Shown: positions 45,412 to 57,410, numbered from the stretch's first letter. The stretch is DNA of 64,000 nt from Phyto melanocephala (GCA_941918925.1 OW799234.1:12429001-12493000), one strand, 5' to 3'. Numbers and translations are program-made. The notes: a model not told the origin generated them from the sequence alone.

Positions 45412-47380
45412 GAGGTATCTCCATAATTTTTTAACTACTTTTCAGCTATTTATTTACAGAAAATTAAATAATTTCTATTAAAATTTCGTACTTTTTCATA
45501 CAAACAGCTGATATACAGTGTGTGACACAAATATTTGAACAAAACTATGAAACAAATACTTCAAGAAATACACCTATTACTACGAGAATTTAATTTTATT
45601 TTAGAAAATTTATTGGACATACTTTGAGTTAAAACCTGCTTGAAATAAATTTGTAGTGTGAACGCAAAATCAGATGTTAGTAGTTTTGATGTTAAAACCA
45701 GGTTTTAACTTTAAGTGTGAAACACTGTGATAAAGCCCAATTGACACGAGAACTTGAACCTAGTGATAGTTCACGTTTATAAGTTTGTTTAATGGTTTAT
45801 GAAACATGAACAATGTCAACCTTTTGAACAAATTTTTTCGAAGCGATGAAGCGTCTTTTTATTTTGAAGGCCGTAATAATTTTTTGTCGCGTTTAGGAAT
45901 CAAAGAACTCAGAAATATTTGTAACATGCTTTTTTTAATAACAGGTGGCGTAAAAAGTCATCACCATAAAGTGAGATATTATAATAATTTAAGAGCGAGA
46001 AATGTTAACTACGCTTTGACTTCATTATTACATGGATAGTCGTATATTTACCTCAAAAAGGCGAAATAGGTATTTAATTTCCTAAAAAATAAAACAAAAA
46101 ATTACAGCTAAAGAACAACGTCTTCGTACTTTTGCGCCAGCTTGTATTTATTAAATGATTTTATTTATTACTTTATTAAATTTTTTTTCTACAAATTTCT
46201 GTATTTTTTTTTTAATTTTCTCGAAAAATATGGTTTTAAATTTATTATTTTTTTTTTGCAAATTTATCTTCCTCTGCTTTCATTATTTTTTTTTTATTTT
46301 TTTTATATCTATATATTTATTGCAATTTGCTCACGTCAATGTCAATGTAATAACCTTTTAATGCTGTTGTTGTCGTTACAGTAATTTGTTATTATTATTT
46401 GTTGTTGTTATATCCAACAATGTACGTGTGTTTTTTTTCTGGTACCGGTACCAAGATTGCAAAATTTATAACTGAAGTGGGAAATATGAAATTTATGTTT
46501 AAAAATATTAAATAAAAAAAACATCGTCATCATCTTCCAAATACAGATGACAAAATAACACCACGTACTACAGAGAAAGAAAAATGACAGCACTAAGTAC
46601 TAGAGACTGCTGCTACCGTGCCAGTTAGAAATAGAGAATGAAAATATTTTTTTTTTCTATTAAACATACATGTCGCTAAAAATATGTGTGTCAAAGCGTA
46701 ACTTAGAGATAGATTTTATGGTTGCAAAAGTTGCTACAGTTTGTATAACTGAAAATATTTGGGTGCTGGCAAAGCAGAGATTCTCAACTTTTAAAAAAGT
46801 TATAAATATTTAAATTATTCTGGCTTCTTCTTCGTCTTCTCATTTAGTTTTCCATATGAAAACATTAAATGTTTTAAATAAATCTTCCTGCCGCAATAGT
46901 CTCAGTATCTATTATAACGCTCATGCCAACTAAAAGACTTGTAACTGTCATGAATTGGATGTGTGGGAAATGACAGTCATTCTAGCTAAATAAATTAAAT
47001 AACTTTTTAATGAAATTCCTTCAATGAAAATGTTTAACAAGATGCATACGTGCAACTGTGCTTGCTTCTCCAACAATATTTTTAACACATTAATGATCTG
47101 ATAATCAAATAAAGACATTTTATCATCATCATTTCCAACATCAGCAATTTTATTGGCGTTAGAGCAAATGAAGAAAAATAAGAAGAAAAAAAAACAGGAA
47201 AACGAAATGACAACAAGACATGAGCAATAATTTTGTAATAATTTGTTCAGCAGACATGGTGCCTAAAAAAAAACACAAATATCAATCAAAAACCATATTA
47301 GCTCTTAATCCAAATAAGATAAATTGTTACAAAAAAAACTGAAAGCAATGATTGAAAATTTTATAAAATTGATTTATTTT
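45412..47380. other. AT-rich non-coding DNA, no gene seen
   Basis: 45590-45790 contains GTGTGAAC and GGTTTTAAC words in both orientations, perhaps an old MITE, without boundaries I can define. Open frames are T-rich low-complexity. Confidence 0.45.
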
Positions 47381-47455
47381 TCTTCAAGTTATGACAAGAA
47401 TTAAAAAAAAAAAAATTGCAACCTGCTTTCAATGTATTTTCGATAAAAAAATATT

Positions 47456-48140
47456 TTGTATAAATGCCATGCCCACTTTTTATCGCCCTTTCTACAACAG
47501 ACAGACAGACAAAAATTAAAAGAAAAAAAAAGAAAAATATTTGCAACCTTTTTACCAGCATTTCAATGTATTTTCGATAACAAAACAATTTTTTTATTAG
47601 TGCCATGCCCACATTTTACTGCCCTTTCTACAACAGACTATGCGAATCACAGTCTTAATCACAAAAAATTAAAGATTCTCGCTATAACAATTATCTATTT
47701 ATTTAGTAAAAAAAACTTGTTTTGTATGAAAACTGCCACGCCCACTTATCTAATATCGTCTTTTATAATCAACTTTTCAACTTGTAATAATATTACCAAC
47801 CCAATATTTAAGATTTTCACCATTTAAGTTCCTTAGACACATTCAAGTGTAAGAGACGCCACGTCTATTCTTCCAATCTTTTTAAATAAGTAAATGGACT
47901 ATGCAAATTGGTAAAAAAAAGTTACCTACACAAAGTAATAAAACCTTGGCTAATGCGCTAAATTTGCGTTCATAACATTCACTTTGCGTGATAACTGCTA
48001 CGCCCACTTTTCTAGTATCGCATTAATAACACAATTAAATAACAATCAAGGTTCTAATTATTACTGTGTTCTAAACATTTTAAAATAAATATCTAAAATA
48101 TGTTGTATGAAAACCACCACGCCCACTACTTTATTTTTTG
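47456..48140. repeat. Degenerate tandem array, 120-140 bp, CCACGCCCAC core
   Basis: Six diverged units are marked by GCCATGCCCAC/GCCACGCCCAC at about 47468, 47604, 47736, 47856, 47997 and 48117, often followed by TTTTCTAxTATCG. The first two units still match over most of their length (CAATGTATTTTCGATAA, CGCCCTTTCTACAAC). The plus open frame at 47456-47827 is incidental. Confidence 0.7.
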
Positions 48141-48194
48141 GAAATTATCACCATGCTGTTGCATTAGGGCAACTCGGAATAGGTCGTAGTAAGA

Positions 48195-48870
48195 TTGAAA
48201 GTTGATAAACTTATGTAAGAAGTCAGGCCTTCTGAATGAATGCAGCTTATTTCGGTCTGATGTATTCGCTATCTGGAAGGCATGTAGGATACTGAATGAA
48301 AAGAATATTCGAAGGAATATTGGTATTTTTGTCAGAACAGTTAGGCGTCAATCTTGTCACTTAGGTCATATACTTCCAGATTTGTACTAGTCGGTTATGG
48401 CAGGAAAGAAGGCGTTACTCTTGTCACTTATGTCATACACTTCCAGATCTGTAGTAGTCGGTCATGGCAGGTAAGTAAGAGTTGTCAAGGCTTAGGCATC
48501 TTACCCACGTTACTCTAGTTTGGGTCTCTGAGCATAGGGACTACTATGGTAACAGCCATGCGGAGTAGGTTGCCAATGCAAATGTAGTAGCAATTCCGTT
48601 GGGGACTATCAAAGCAAGATATCCCAATAATTGTCTTAAAAAAGCCGAAAACATTTGACATGCACTGCTTACGTGGCCCTCTTTTGATATCAGGCTTACA
48701 GCGCGTCTTACGAGCCGAGATCGGAAGGACATCTACAGGTTGCTGGCTGAATTCCTTAAATATTTATTAGTTAGATATCAGGCTTACAGCGCATCTTACG
48801 AGCCGAGATCGGAAGGACATCTACAGGTTGCTGGCTGAATTCCTTAAATATTTATTAGTTAGACTTATTA
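48195..48870 (+). pseudogene. LINE RNase H relic with internal duplications
   Basis: Plus strand reads CSLFRSDVFAIWKACRIL then NEKNIRRNIGIFV (48230-48340), the RNase H segment with the expected acidic-residue neighbourhood of I/R1-type LINEs. After a small duplication it resumes VTLVWVSEHRDYYGNSHAE (48511-48570), the last RNase H motif (usually W-VPGH-D--GN--ADELA), then AIPLGTIKARYPNNCLKKAE, TWPSFDIRLTARLTSRDRKD. Stops replace W in AENIW-type and D in HADELA-type positions. Two tandem duplications have scrambled it: 67 bp (48353/48420) and 88 bp (48693/48781). Not the same copy or subfamily as 29.4 kb as judged by sequence. Confidence 0.75.
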
Positions 48871-49180
48871 CCTTTTATCATTTCTAGTGAATGTTTTTGA
48901 GAATATATGTACATACTTATGTCTTTAACCCCACAGTGGGTATTATTAAAAATTTGCCAGAATTAAGGCAAAAAAGTATTTTTTTTTAATTTATCCTAGC
49001 TACGGACGGACGGCATAGCTGGCCCTAAATAAAATTGTATATTCTTTTATTTAAAACATAAACTTCTCTTAAACAATATTTATTAGTAGAATTGTTAAAT
49101 GAAATACATACATAGAAAATAGCTTTTGGTTGAAATATAATAAAGAACATGAAATCGGGCAAAAGCAATTCTTAATGATT
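48871..49180. other. Non-coding DNA between LINE relic and MITE
   Basis: No motif recognised; may be LINE-derived. Confidence 0.4.
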
Positions 49181-49428
49181 ATATCTGTGGCTTGGAGCTA
49201 AAAGGGCCAATGTCAAAATATTTACTTTTGAGAAAATTGGAAGTGAACTTTAATTTTTATAGATGCTTTCATAGTGACATTCACCAGCATTTTATTTATG
49301 AAGCTGTTCTGGGTTACTATGACTGTTTTACCATAATGAAATAGAGCCAGAAAACAAATCTAATGCAATGATTAACTCAAAAAAGCAAAAAAGTGACATT
49401 GGCCCTTTTAGCTCCAAGCCACAGATAT
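49181..49428. mobile_element. MITE with 35-bp perfect TIRs, about 248 bp
   Basis: 49181-49215 and 49394-49428 are exact inverted complements over 35 bp (inner part GGCTTGGAGCTAAAAGGGCC) and the similarity continues a further 20 bp inward. If the outer TA on each side is taken as target duplication, the element starts TCTGTGGCTTGG, which would fit Tc1/mariner. Interior A/T-rich, non-coding. The identity of the arms suggests a recent insertion. Confidence 0.85.
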
Positions 49429-49930
49429 TGTACAAGACAAACTTTCATTATTAAGTAAATGATTATGGTTGGTTTGTTATCGTGGTGGTTCACTATGCGA
49501 GAACTTTCAAATGGAGTCTAAATGCCACCAAATTACTCGCCAGATTTTGTGTGTCTTAGAATAAATCTAACAGGGGGGTACAAGATACACTTCCTAGCCG
49601 TACAGTATATCAGCAGATTGACATCAGATATCTTAGAGAAGTCATCAAGTATATGTTTGCCTATGATCCTGTAAGGAAAAGGCATTCGCAGAGGAAAAAG
49701 AAATTATATCCAGACAGCTGCGACAATGGTGGTTAAAGGTAGGTAGGAGTCGGATTGCTTGATTCCCTCACATCCAGTGAGCCGTTCTTAAATTGGAAAA
49801 AAAAAAAATATTTTCCATGAATTTATCTCAAAGTTGTTGTGTTTAAAAACACGGCATTTAAAAACAGTTGCTACAGTGCACAGAGGGATTTGTTCATACA
49901 ATGTTTGGCAAAAAATATAAGGAGTGCTCG
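49429..49930. other. Possible LINE 3' end with poly(A)
   Basis: 49560-49795 is less A/T-rich, gives partial protein-like reading (LREVIKYMFAYDPVRKRH) and ends at an A11 run at 49797-49808. It may be the 3' end of the LINE whose RNase H lies at 48.2 kb, but no diagnostic motif is present. Confidence 0.35.
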
Positions 49931-49931
49931 T

Positions 49932-50240
49932 AGAATGTTGAAATTTGGCACAGTGCCTTTAGTTAGCTTGATTATGAAAAAATATAAAATTTCATCAAAA
50001 TTGGCCATGCCCTCTACCCACCGCCCATAGAACCCAAAATTTATTTTTGGCCCAAAGTTTTTTAAATTTGGCACAGAGCCTTTAGTTAGCTTGATTATGA
50101 AAAAATATAAAATTTCATTAAAATTGGCCACGCCCTCTACCCACCGCCCATAGAACCCAAAATTTATTTTTGGCCCAAAGTTTTTTAAATTTGGCACAGA
50201 GCCTCTATTATCTCAATTAACGCCCACCACTCACCGCTTA
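49932..50240. repeat. 123-bp tandem repeat, about 2.5 copies
   Basis: AAATTTGGCACAG anchors fall at 49941, 50064 and 50187, a constant 123-bp period; the first two copies are nearly identical and the third breaks off after the anchor. Each unit has GGCCAYGCCCTCTACCCACC. Because 123 is divisible by three, a repetitive minus frame of 108 codons results; it is not a gene. Confidence 0.92.
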
Positions 50241-51125
50241 TATAACCCATATTATATTTTTACCCACAACTTTTTGTTTGTTTACCAAAACTAATTAAAT
50301 GAAATAAAAAATTTCATGAATTTGGAGACAAATTTTGAAAGATTATTAATTATTTAAATTTTTTTTTTTAATTGATAGTATTGAGTCTTACCTTTCATTT
50401 TAGTATAGCAGGGGGAACCTAGCATGACCGAGCAACCGAGCAACCTATTTTTTTTTCCAAGAAAGTTTGCAATCTCGGCACATTATAGAACAAATTTTAT
50501 TCGATCATATCTTTTAAACCATAAAAGCGAACTTTATAATTTTTTTCTTAAAATACGCAAAAAAGGCTATATTTGAAAAAAAAAATCACTATTTAATTCA
50601 GAGCAATAAAATTATCTTACGTACAAACACTATAAAAGTGTGTAAACAGTTTTCACTATTTTGGACCAAAATTTACATGTGACATTACTTCATTATTTCA
50701 AAGACAAATAAACGTTTTTTTGGAATACAATTTATGGATTCTTCAGACCGAAGCAATTTTTTACAAAACTGCACCATTACATTTTTAAATTTAATGTGTC
50801 GAAAAAATTACTTATTGCACAAAAAATTACACTATGCAGTGTAGCGCTTCAAATTATTGTGTTCCAATAGCTGAGAGATATAGTTAGACCTATTTGGAAA
50901 AAAATTAATAATGTTTCTAAAAGCGTATTGAAAATAAATATTTAAAAGGTACTTTTTTCGATTATAAAAATTTTCATTTTAAAAGGTAACTTTTAGTATA
51001 GTATTTTAATGCCAAGAACCGCAAAGTTACACAGATAAATATTTTGTATGCTTAAAGCATAGATCATAACGCTATGCCCTCAGGGGCATTTCGTTTTCGC
51101 AAAGAGTGTGAGGGAACACACAAAA
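50241..51125. other. AT-rich non-coding DNA, no gene seen
   Basis: No recognised element or protein-like frame. Confidence 0.5.
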
Positions 51126-51126
51126 A

Positions 51127-51980
51127 GGGTGATTTTTAGCTATTATCTTTTCGGCAACACTGGTTTAAACAGCTGACGCACGTTTCGTGTTTTGTTTCAC
51201 TGTCAAACATCTTCAGTTTGGTCTATAATTTAACCATGAATCGTCCTACAAACGAACAACGCTTGCAAATTATTGAATTTTATTCGTGCTCTGTTAAGAA
51301 AGTTTATCGCGCGCTTCTTATCGAAAAATTGTGTTCAGCGACAAAGCTCATTTTTGGTTCAATGGGTACGTTAATAAGCAGAATTGTCGAATTTGGAGTG
51401 AAGATCAGCCAGAAGCTTTGCAAGAGCTACCAATGCATCCAGAAAAAGTCACAGTTTGGTGCGGTTTAAGGGCTGGTGGCATCATTGGACCGTACTTCTT
51501 CAAAGATGATGCGAATCGTAACGTAACGGTGAATGGTGAGCGCTACCGTGAGATGATATCCAACTTTTTTTTTTGCCCAAAATGCAAGAGCTTGACTTGC
51601 ATGGCATGTGGTTTCAACAAGACGGTGCCACACAGCACGCTTACCAAAATTAAGAGGCGAGTTCAGTGAACATTTTATTTCACGTTCGGGACCAGTCGCG
51701 GGGACGCCTTTAGACCATTTTTTGTGGGGCTATGTTAAAGCTCATGTCTATACACACATGCCCGCTTCAATTGACGCATTGGAAGACAACATTGAAGCAT
51801 TTATTCATGAGATACCGGCCGAAATTTTAGAAAGAGCATGCCAAAATTGGACTAAGCGGATGGACCATTTGAGGCGCAGTCACAGTCAACATTTGCATAA
51901 AATAATCTTCAAACATTAAATTATATGGACCGTACACTATCGATTCAAATAAAGATTTCATGCATTTTTCTAAATTTTAT
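51127..51980 (+). mobile_element. DD41D-like mariner, deleted copy
   Basis: The 5' end begins GGGTGATTTTTAGC, like the end of the copy at 19625, followed by a leader and transposase. The 3' inverted end is not seen: after the stop and about 60 bp the sequence runs into DINE copy D at about 51983, so the end was lost or replaced. Confidence 0.75.
51236..51919 (+). pseudogene. DD41D-like mariner transposase relic
   Basis: MNRPTNEQRLQIIEFY starts the N-terminal helix-turn-helix, but after YRALL the sequence jumps to the catalytic core (IVFSDKAHFWFNGYVNKQN), so most of the DNA-binding domain is deleted. The core continues WCGLRAGGIIGPYFF, VTVNGERYREMI, a frameshifted GMWFQQDGATQH block with the second Asp, and TPLDHFLWGYVKAHVY with the third; some 10 residues before TPLD are missing, so spacing cannot be measured. 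The C-terminal tail (EIPAEILERACQNWTKRM, HKIIFKH) is intact to the TAA. Three frames are needed to read it, so it is non-functional. Confidence 0.87.
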
Positions 51981-51982
51981 TT

Positions 51983-52816
51983 ATTATACCCTCCACACAG
52001 TGAAAAAGGGTATATATAGGTTTGTCATTCCGTGTGAAATTTCTACAATTTTGATTTCCGACCCCATAAAGTATATATTTTCTGAAAGCTTATGAATAGG
52101 AGAGTCGATTAAGCCCTGTCAGTCTGTCCGTCTGACCGTCTGTCCGTGTGTATGTTGAAATCAACTTTTTGAAGCCCCCCGACATCGCTTGAGTCCAGGG
52201 TGAGGTATTAAAATATCAGAAATATTCGGGAGTAGATCGGTATTGAAAATCAGAAACATCGGTACATAAACAACTGAGATATGAGCAAAAACCCACGACC
52301 ACCTCGATTTTTTTTCACAAAAACAACATTACAACAACAACATACAAACATACAAACGTGTATACTAGGCTAGAGTAAACGTGGCATCGAATCCCAGCTG
52401 AGGCAAAAAAAATTTTTTTTTGTTTTTTTTTAATTTTTTTTAAATTTTTTTTTTTTATTTTTTATTTAATATATTATTTATATTTTTATTTTTTTTTGTT
52501 TTATATTTATTATATATATTTTAATTATTTTTAAAAATTTTTTTTTAATTTTTTTTATTACTTTTTTTTTTTTAATTTTTTTTTTTAATTTTTTTTTTTA
52601 ATTTTTTTTTTTAATTTTTTTTTTTAATTTTTTTTTTTAACATACATACGTAAATTTATAATTTTACAATGGGATGTTTTCATATATGTATGTTTTTTAT
52701 ATGTATGTACGTATATCATATGGAATGGTGATACAAACTACTGTTATTGCATGATTACACGTTGTGAAGGGTATATAAGATTCGGCACGGCCGAATATAG
52801 CGCTTTTACTTGTTTT
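51983..52816 (+). mobile_element. DINE-1/INE-1-like element, copy D
   Basis: CACACAGTG-type 5' hairpin, GTCY tract (52120-52150), GGCATCGAATCCCAGCTGAG block, T-rich tract (52408-52640), 3' hairpin and TACTTGTTTTT end, in the same order as copy A. Confidence 0.86.
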
Positions 52817-53875
52817 TTTTTTAACTTCCTATAGCTCTTAAAAAATCACGCTTTATTTCTCCTTCTGCTGATGAATGATTTAAAGGGTTGTTTCAGAAAG
52901 ACTACAGGGACTAAATGTACAGTAAAAAGTATGGTAACACCATATAACATGCCACACAAAAACCTTTCCTTTTTACAATTTCACAGAACGAAAATTGACA
53001 TCCAGGTATGGCGGAGTTTTTTTTTAATAAAAAGTTTTTTTTTTAACTTGTACCAGTGTTATTAACAATTTATAATATTATTATGTTATTAATACGTACA
53101 ACATAGTTTTTTTTGTGACCTTTTGACTTAAATAATTACAATACATTTACATAATAAATTACATATTAGAGTTATGGTACTTCATAAAGAATGATTTGTT
53201 TAAAACATACAAAAACAGCATATTTTACGTCTGTATAGCACGTAACGTTATTTATATTGCGTCACGTTATATGTTAAGCTTAAGTTAATCGCTCATTCCC
53301 AACAATCTGCTTACAGTTTCCTTCCAATTTATGAAACAATCTAAATTAAATAGCGCAATGTCAATGTTGCTGTCACATATTCAATACAAAAGAAATATAA
53401 AAAAAAAAAAACAAATTCGCAACAAAAATTGTGCTGCACTTTTTCATTTAAGTCCCATAAATTTTCTGACATCTTCAAACTTTTCAACGGCATATACTGA
53501 AACGTACTCGACATGATTTTATTTCATTTCATTTTTATTATTTTTGCATTCACTGAGGTATTTCAAAGTGGTCGTGTAAGGGCACATTTCTCATACGTCG
53601 TTGTGTATACGCAAAAACGTTGCAAAACAAAAAAAAAAGCAAACGTCAAGCCGTAACGGAAATTGTAGGGATGACAAAATGTTCAAAATAATAAGTAAGT
53701 GGTATGTATCAACGTCATCATCAACACAATCGCACTGGGTCTGGGACGACTGGCTGCAAGTGGCACGTTTGCAAACGCACATGTAGACAACAGTAGCGAT
53801 ATAGTAAATTGGATTTGCTTTGAAGGCATGTGGGTGTAGAGAGTCTCTAGCTATAATTTTGAGGTGATGGTTCAT
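52817..53875. other. AT-rich non-coding DNA, no gene seen
   Basis: Open frames here overlap in several registers and none is protein-like. Nothing recognised. Confidence 0.5.
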
Positions 53876-54578
53876 TTTTATACCCTTCACCTGTGGTGCA
53901 CAAGGGTATATATAGCTTTGTCATTCCGTTTGTAATTTCTACAATTTTCATTTCCGACCCCATAAAGTATATATTTTCTGAAAGCTTATGAATAGAGGAG
54001 TCGATTAAGCCCTGACCGTCTGTCCGTCTGTCCGTCTGTCCGTCTGTCCGTCTGTCCGTCTGTCCGTGTGTTGGTTGAAATCAACTTTTAGAAGCAACTA
54101 TATGTTCCTCAGATCTGTATATGGTATCAATCTCTTGGAAATATCCAGGAATGAATCGCTATTGAAATTCAGCACAATCGCCCCATAACTTTCTGAGATA
54201 TGAGCAAAAAACCACGACCACCTCGTTTTTTTTCACAATTACAACAACAACATACATACATAGATACATGTAAAAAACATACCAAACAAAAAAAATTACA
54301 AAAAAAAAAATATTAAAAACAAGAAAAAAATAATAAAAAAAACTACAAAAAAAAATTTAAAAAAAATATAAAAAAAATAATAAAATATAAATAATATATT
54401 AAATAAAATAAAATTTTTTTGGCTCAGCTGGGATTCGATGCCACATTTATTCTATCGTGTACGTATGCACGTATTTTATATGGGATGAATGGTGATACAA
54501 ACAATTGTTATTGCATGACTACACGTTGTGAAGGGTATATAAGATTCGGCACGGCCGAATATAGCACTGTTACTTGTT
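53876..54578 (+). mobile_element. DINE-1/INE-1-like element, copy E (second subfamily)
   Basis: The 5' hairpin arm is CACCTGTGGTGCAC instead of CACACAGTG, and the GTCY tract is longer (54018-54068). The tRNA-like block is in the opposite orientation (GCTCAGCTGGGATTCGATGC at about 54423-54442) and follows an A-rich rather than T-rich tract. The 3' end (GTGAAGGGTATA, ATTCGGCACGGCCGAAT, TACTTGTTA) is unchanged. Confidence 0.85.
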
Positions 54579-54791
54579 AACATGTATTTTGATATAGTAA
54601 AGCAAAAAAAAAAGAAGGCAAAATAAACCAGAGACATTTTTTATTGAACTAACAACACTTAAGGTAAAATGAAAGAAGGAAAAATAAAAATAATTAAAAG
54701 GCACAAAATAAAAGCTGGAAGCAATAGAAAAAAATCTCTTACAGAACAAAAGGAAGAAGCTATTTGAATATATGTATGTATATGTGTACAT

Positions 54792-55140
54792 TAGGGTGCG
54801 CCATATTTTAAATTTATTTCAAATTCAGATTCCGCATGTTTAAATTCATTATTAATCTCCCTTAAAATAATTTAGATTTTACAAACCAACATGGAAAATT
54901 CTTGAGTGATAATTTGAAATTAATTAGGAAAATGTTAATAGATTGTGGTATAATGGGGCACGCCTTTCCCTAAGGCAATCTGCCTGAATGATGTACATAA
55001 AATTTCAAATAGAATATTTCTAAGGGGAGTTACTATCCAAACTGTATTTACGGCATCACAACGGTACCCAAGTAGCGGGCGGCTGCCGAATCTAATCTAA
55101 CCTAACCCTACTATCCAAACTGTATACAAGGCGCACCCTA
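54792..55140. mobile_element. TIR element TAGGGTGCGCC, 349 bp
   Basis: Inverted ends TAGGGTGCGCC at 54792 and GGCGCACCCTA ending at 55140. Flanking octamers GTGTACAT and ATATACTT agree at 5 of 8 positions, consistent with a decayed hAT-type 8-bp duplication. The TAGGGTG start is shared with the 936-bp element at 25965. A 61-bp insertion sits inside. Confidence 0.7.
55048..55108 (+). mobile_element. 61-bp retroposed 3' fragment with 17-bp TSD
   Basis: TACTATCCAAACTGTAT occurs exactly at 55031-55047 and again at 55109-55125. The 61 bp between them ends CTAACCTAACCC, similar to the CTACCTAACC end of the SINE at 59.2 kb. This is the pattern of a severely 5'-truncated target-primed retroposition. 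Confidence 0.75.
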
Positions 55141-55201
55141 ATATACTTACATAACAGATGTTTTTTTTTTAAATACGGTTATTAAACCACCATACGGTTA
55201 T

Positions 55202-55329
55202 CAGGGGCCAAATTACGGCATTCGATCACGATCGGTATTTGACTCGAACGATCGAGTTCGCTGTGCTTTTGGTATAGAGATTATAATAAGAATTTTCAAA
55301 TTTCGATCACGTTCGTAATTTGTCTCCAG
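55202..55329. mobile_element. MITE with long TIRs (copy 2)
   Basis: Same family as 16603-16737: CAGGGGCCAAATTACGGCAT at the left and a diverged inverse end TGTCTCCAG at the right, with the CTCGAACGATCGAGTTYGCT core conserved. AT flanks on both sides. Confidence 0.8.
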
Positions 55330-56351
55330 ATCTGACAAATCTACTACCCTTTAATACTAAAACACAATTCCATCAACAACTTCAAGCAAAAATACTGTTC
55401 CCAGAGTCTTAATATTCGTTCTTTGAAACTATATGTCATATCATATGTTGCCACCACACCTTTTACTGTAGAAAAACATTTAATTTCACTTTTTCACGGT
55501 ACAAGAAATATGCTGAATCTTTATATATCGACAAGTCGATTTAGCAATGTCCGACTGTCCGTTCGTGTGAGCGTTGAAATCAACTTTATAAAGCCCCTAT
55601 ATATTCCACAGACTCGTATGTGGTATCAATTTATTAGAAGTGCTATCGAAAAGTTTGGTATTGAAATCCAGCTTAATCGTCCCATAACTTTTCAAGATAT
55701 AAGCAAAAAAAAAACACTAATGTCTCGTTTTTTTCAATATTTAAAAAAATTAAAATATTTCAGCCCTAAGTTAGTTTTTGAACATGTTTTTTACTATTTC
55801 TAAATATAATTTACCTGTCAAGATATTCGTAAGATTTTTTGAATCGGCAAAGTTATAGGCTTGTTGCCTTGTTGTTTGGAAGAATGTCATATATTCTAAA
55901 TATATCAAGTTTCTCAAACTCCTAAACAAATTTTGTACACGAAATTACAGGCCATAGTTTCGAAAAGTATTCCTGAGAAAAACTTTTCAAACGGTTTGAA
56001 GCTAAATGAACTATAAACATCAAATTACAACTGCCTCGCTATTTTACCTGAAATTTTCAAATGAAAATGATTTTTTTTTTTAGCTTCTAGACAATCGACA
56101 AAGGCAATACGGGTGTTAGCTTGATTCACGAGAATGTTAATGTTGTTCATTAAAAGAAAATGTTAAAATCCATGATGGCAGTCAATACAAAATGGCGTAC
56201 ATTAAATTTATATATGGGTCAAATCTAGTATTTGAAAATATCCCCCACCCCCCCATCAACACCGTCAACATCAACAAATAGAAAGACTTGAGCAGCGGAA
56301 TAATAAACTATGAAAGTCTTAAACTCCTGGATGTCGTATTAAATTAAGTTA

Positions 56352-57157
56352 CGGATATACTCGCGGTAACGTGAACTATTAAAAACCGAGCGTGTTCACG
56401 TTTGCGAAGTTGTTCATGTTGACGAAAGTGTAACTCTTTAAAATTTCCAAATAAATTAGACATGTGATTTAACTCAAATTCATATATTTTTTTGTACTTC
56501 GAATTGTTATGTGCATATGTTTTGTTAAGAAAAATAAAAGTACGTTATAATTAATTAAAAAAATGTGTTACTTTTTTTTGATTATCTTTTAATTTTTAAA
56601 TTTTAATTGCTGGACAAATTCTTACTCTCAAAAAAGCCAACAGGATATCCTCTTCAGTCTTCTTCATCTCCCAAAGAGCTAAAAATGTTCAGCCAGCATT
56701 TTGCTATTGTTTTCTTTTCAAGACATTGCCAAGTTGAATTTAAATAGCCAATAGCGTCCATTAATAGTTAAACCAATTTTCAAAAATGGCAGCTGTCATC
56801 CATTACGATTTGGAGCAATTGTAGTCCACAGTAGATTCAAAATTTCTAAAAGAGCGAGGATTTTTTTTGCCTTTCCAATCACAAGAAGTTTAACTTTAGA
56901 ATTTTGGTAGTTTTTGTGACATTTTTCACGAAAAACTTTAGATTAGATCATGCTAAATCAGCAGCGCGCACTAAAAGGGGTATGCACAATCGGGCATACC
57001 CCTTTTTAAGAAAACGATTTGGATAACCGACAAATGTGTTCACGTTATGAGACTTTCTCACAGTGTTCACGCTACAGAGTAGTCAGTTTTACAAAAATTA
57101 TGTTCATCTTATCCAGTGTTCACGTAAGGCAGTATTTTTGTTACCGCGAGTCTACTG
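56352..57157 (-). mobile_element. Second pogo-like element, 806 bp, nested in DINE J
   Basis: Ends are imperfect inverted repeats sharing ACTCGCGGTAAC, with TA on both sides (56350-56351 and 57158-57159). GTGTTCACG words recur under both ends (56360-56440 and 57030-57125), as GAGTGAACAC words do in the pogo relic at 16.3 kb. It contains pogo transposase relics on the minus strand. Confidence 0.75.
56630..56835 (-). pseudogene. Pogo transposase fragment
   Basis: The minus strand reads WMTAAIFENWFN near 56800, which matches the conserved G-WMT--IF--W segment after the second catalytic Asp region in Tigger/pogo transposases. In another frame nearer 56710 it reads LEKKTIAKCWLNIF, resembling the W-L---TI--CW segment near their C-terminus. 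The intervening DDE region is deleted and stops are frequent. Too short for finer classification. Confidence 0.6.
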
Positions 57158-57410
57158 TATAGTATTTACAGCCTTTAAACCCCACAATATTGGTGTCAAA
57201 TGAAAAGTGTGTAAAATAAATGATGGCGTCTAAACCAAAATGGCGGAACATTTTTTCTTAACCCCACATGAATGGGCTTGACAAGTAGCATACAGTTAAC
57301 TTCACCAAAATTCAAAATAAGGGATGGCATCGAAAATAATACAGCAAATGTACATTATGGTGAAGGACATTATCAGATTTGGCACGGCCGAATATAGCAC
57401 TTTTACTTGT

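Larger units (their letters stand above)
55500..57410 (+). mobile_element. Long DINE-like element, copy J, with pogo insertion
   Basis: The left part has GACAAGTCGATTTAGCAATG, a short GTCY stretch (55551-55568) and GTTGAAATCAACTTTATAAAG; the right end has GTGAAGGACATTATCAGATT, the GGCACGGCCGAATATAGCAC hairpin region and TTACTTGT. The middle shares CCATGATGGCAGT and GGGCTTGACAAGTAGCATAC words with copies H and K. The 5' hairpin is unclear, so the start is approximate. Confidence 0.65.

Noticed and set aside
45590..45790. MITE with GTGTGAAC words
   Set aside because: Inverted words visible but no consistent ends or target duplication.
49871..50197. 108-codon minus frame with two near-identical halves
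   Set aside because: Produced by the 123-bp tandem repeat (41 codons per unit); no domain or start context.
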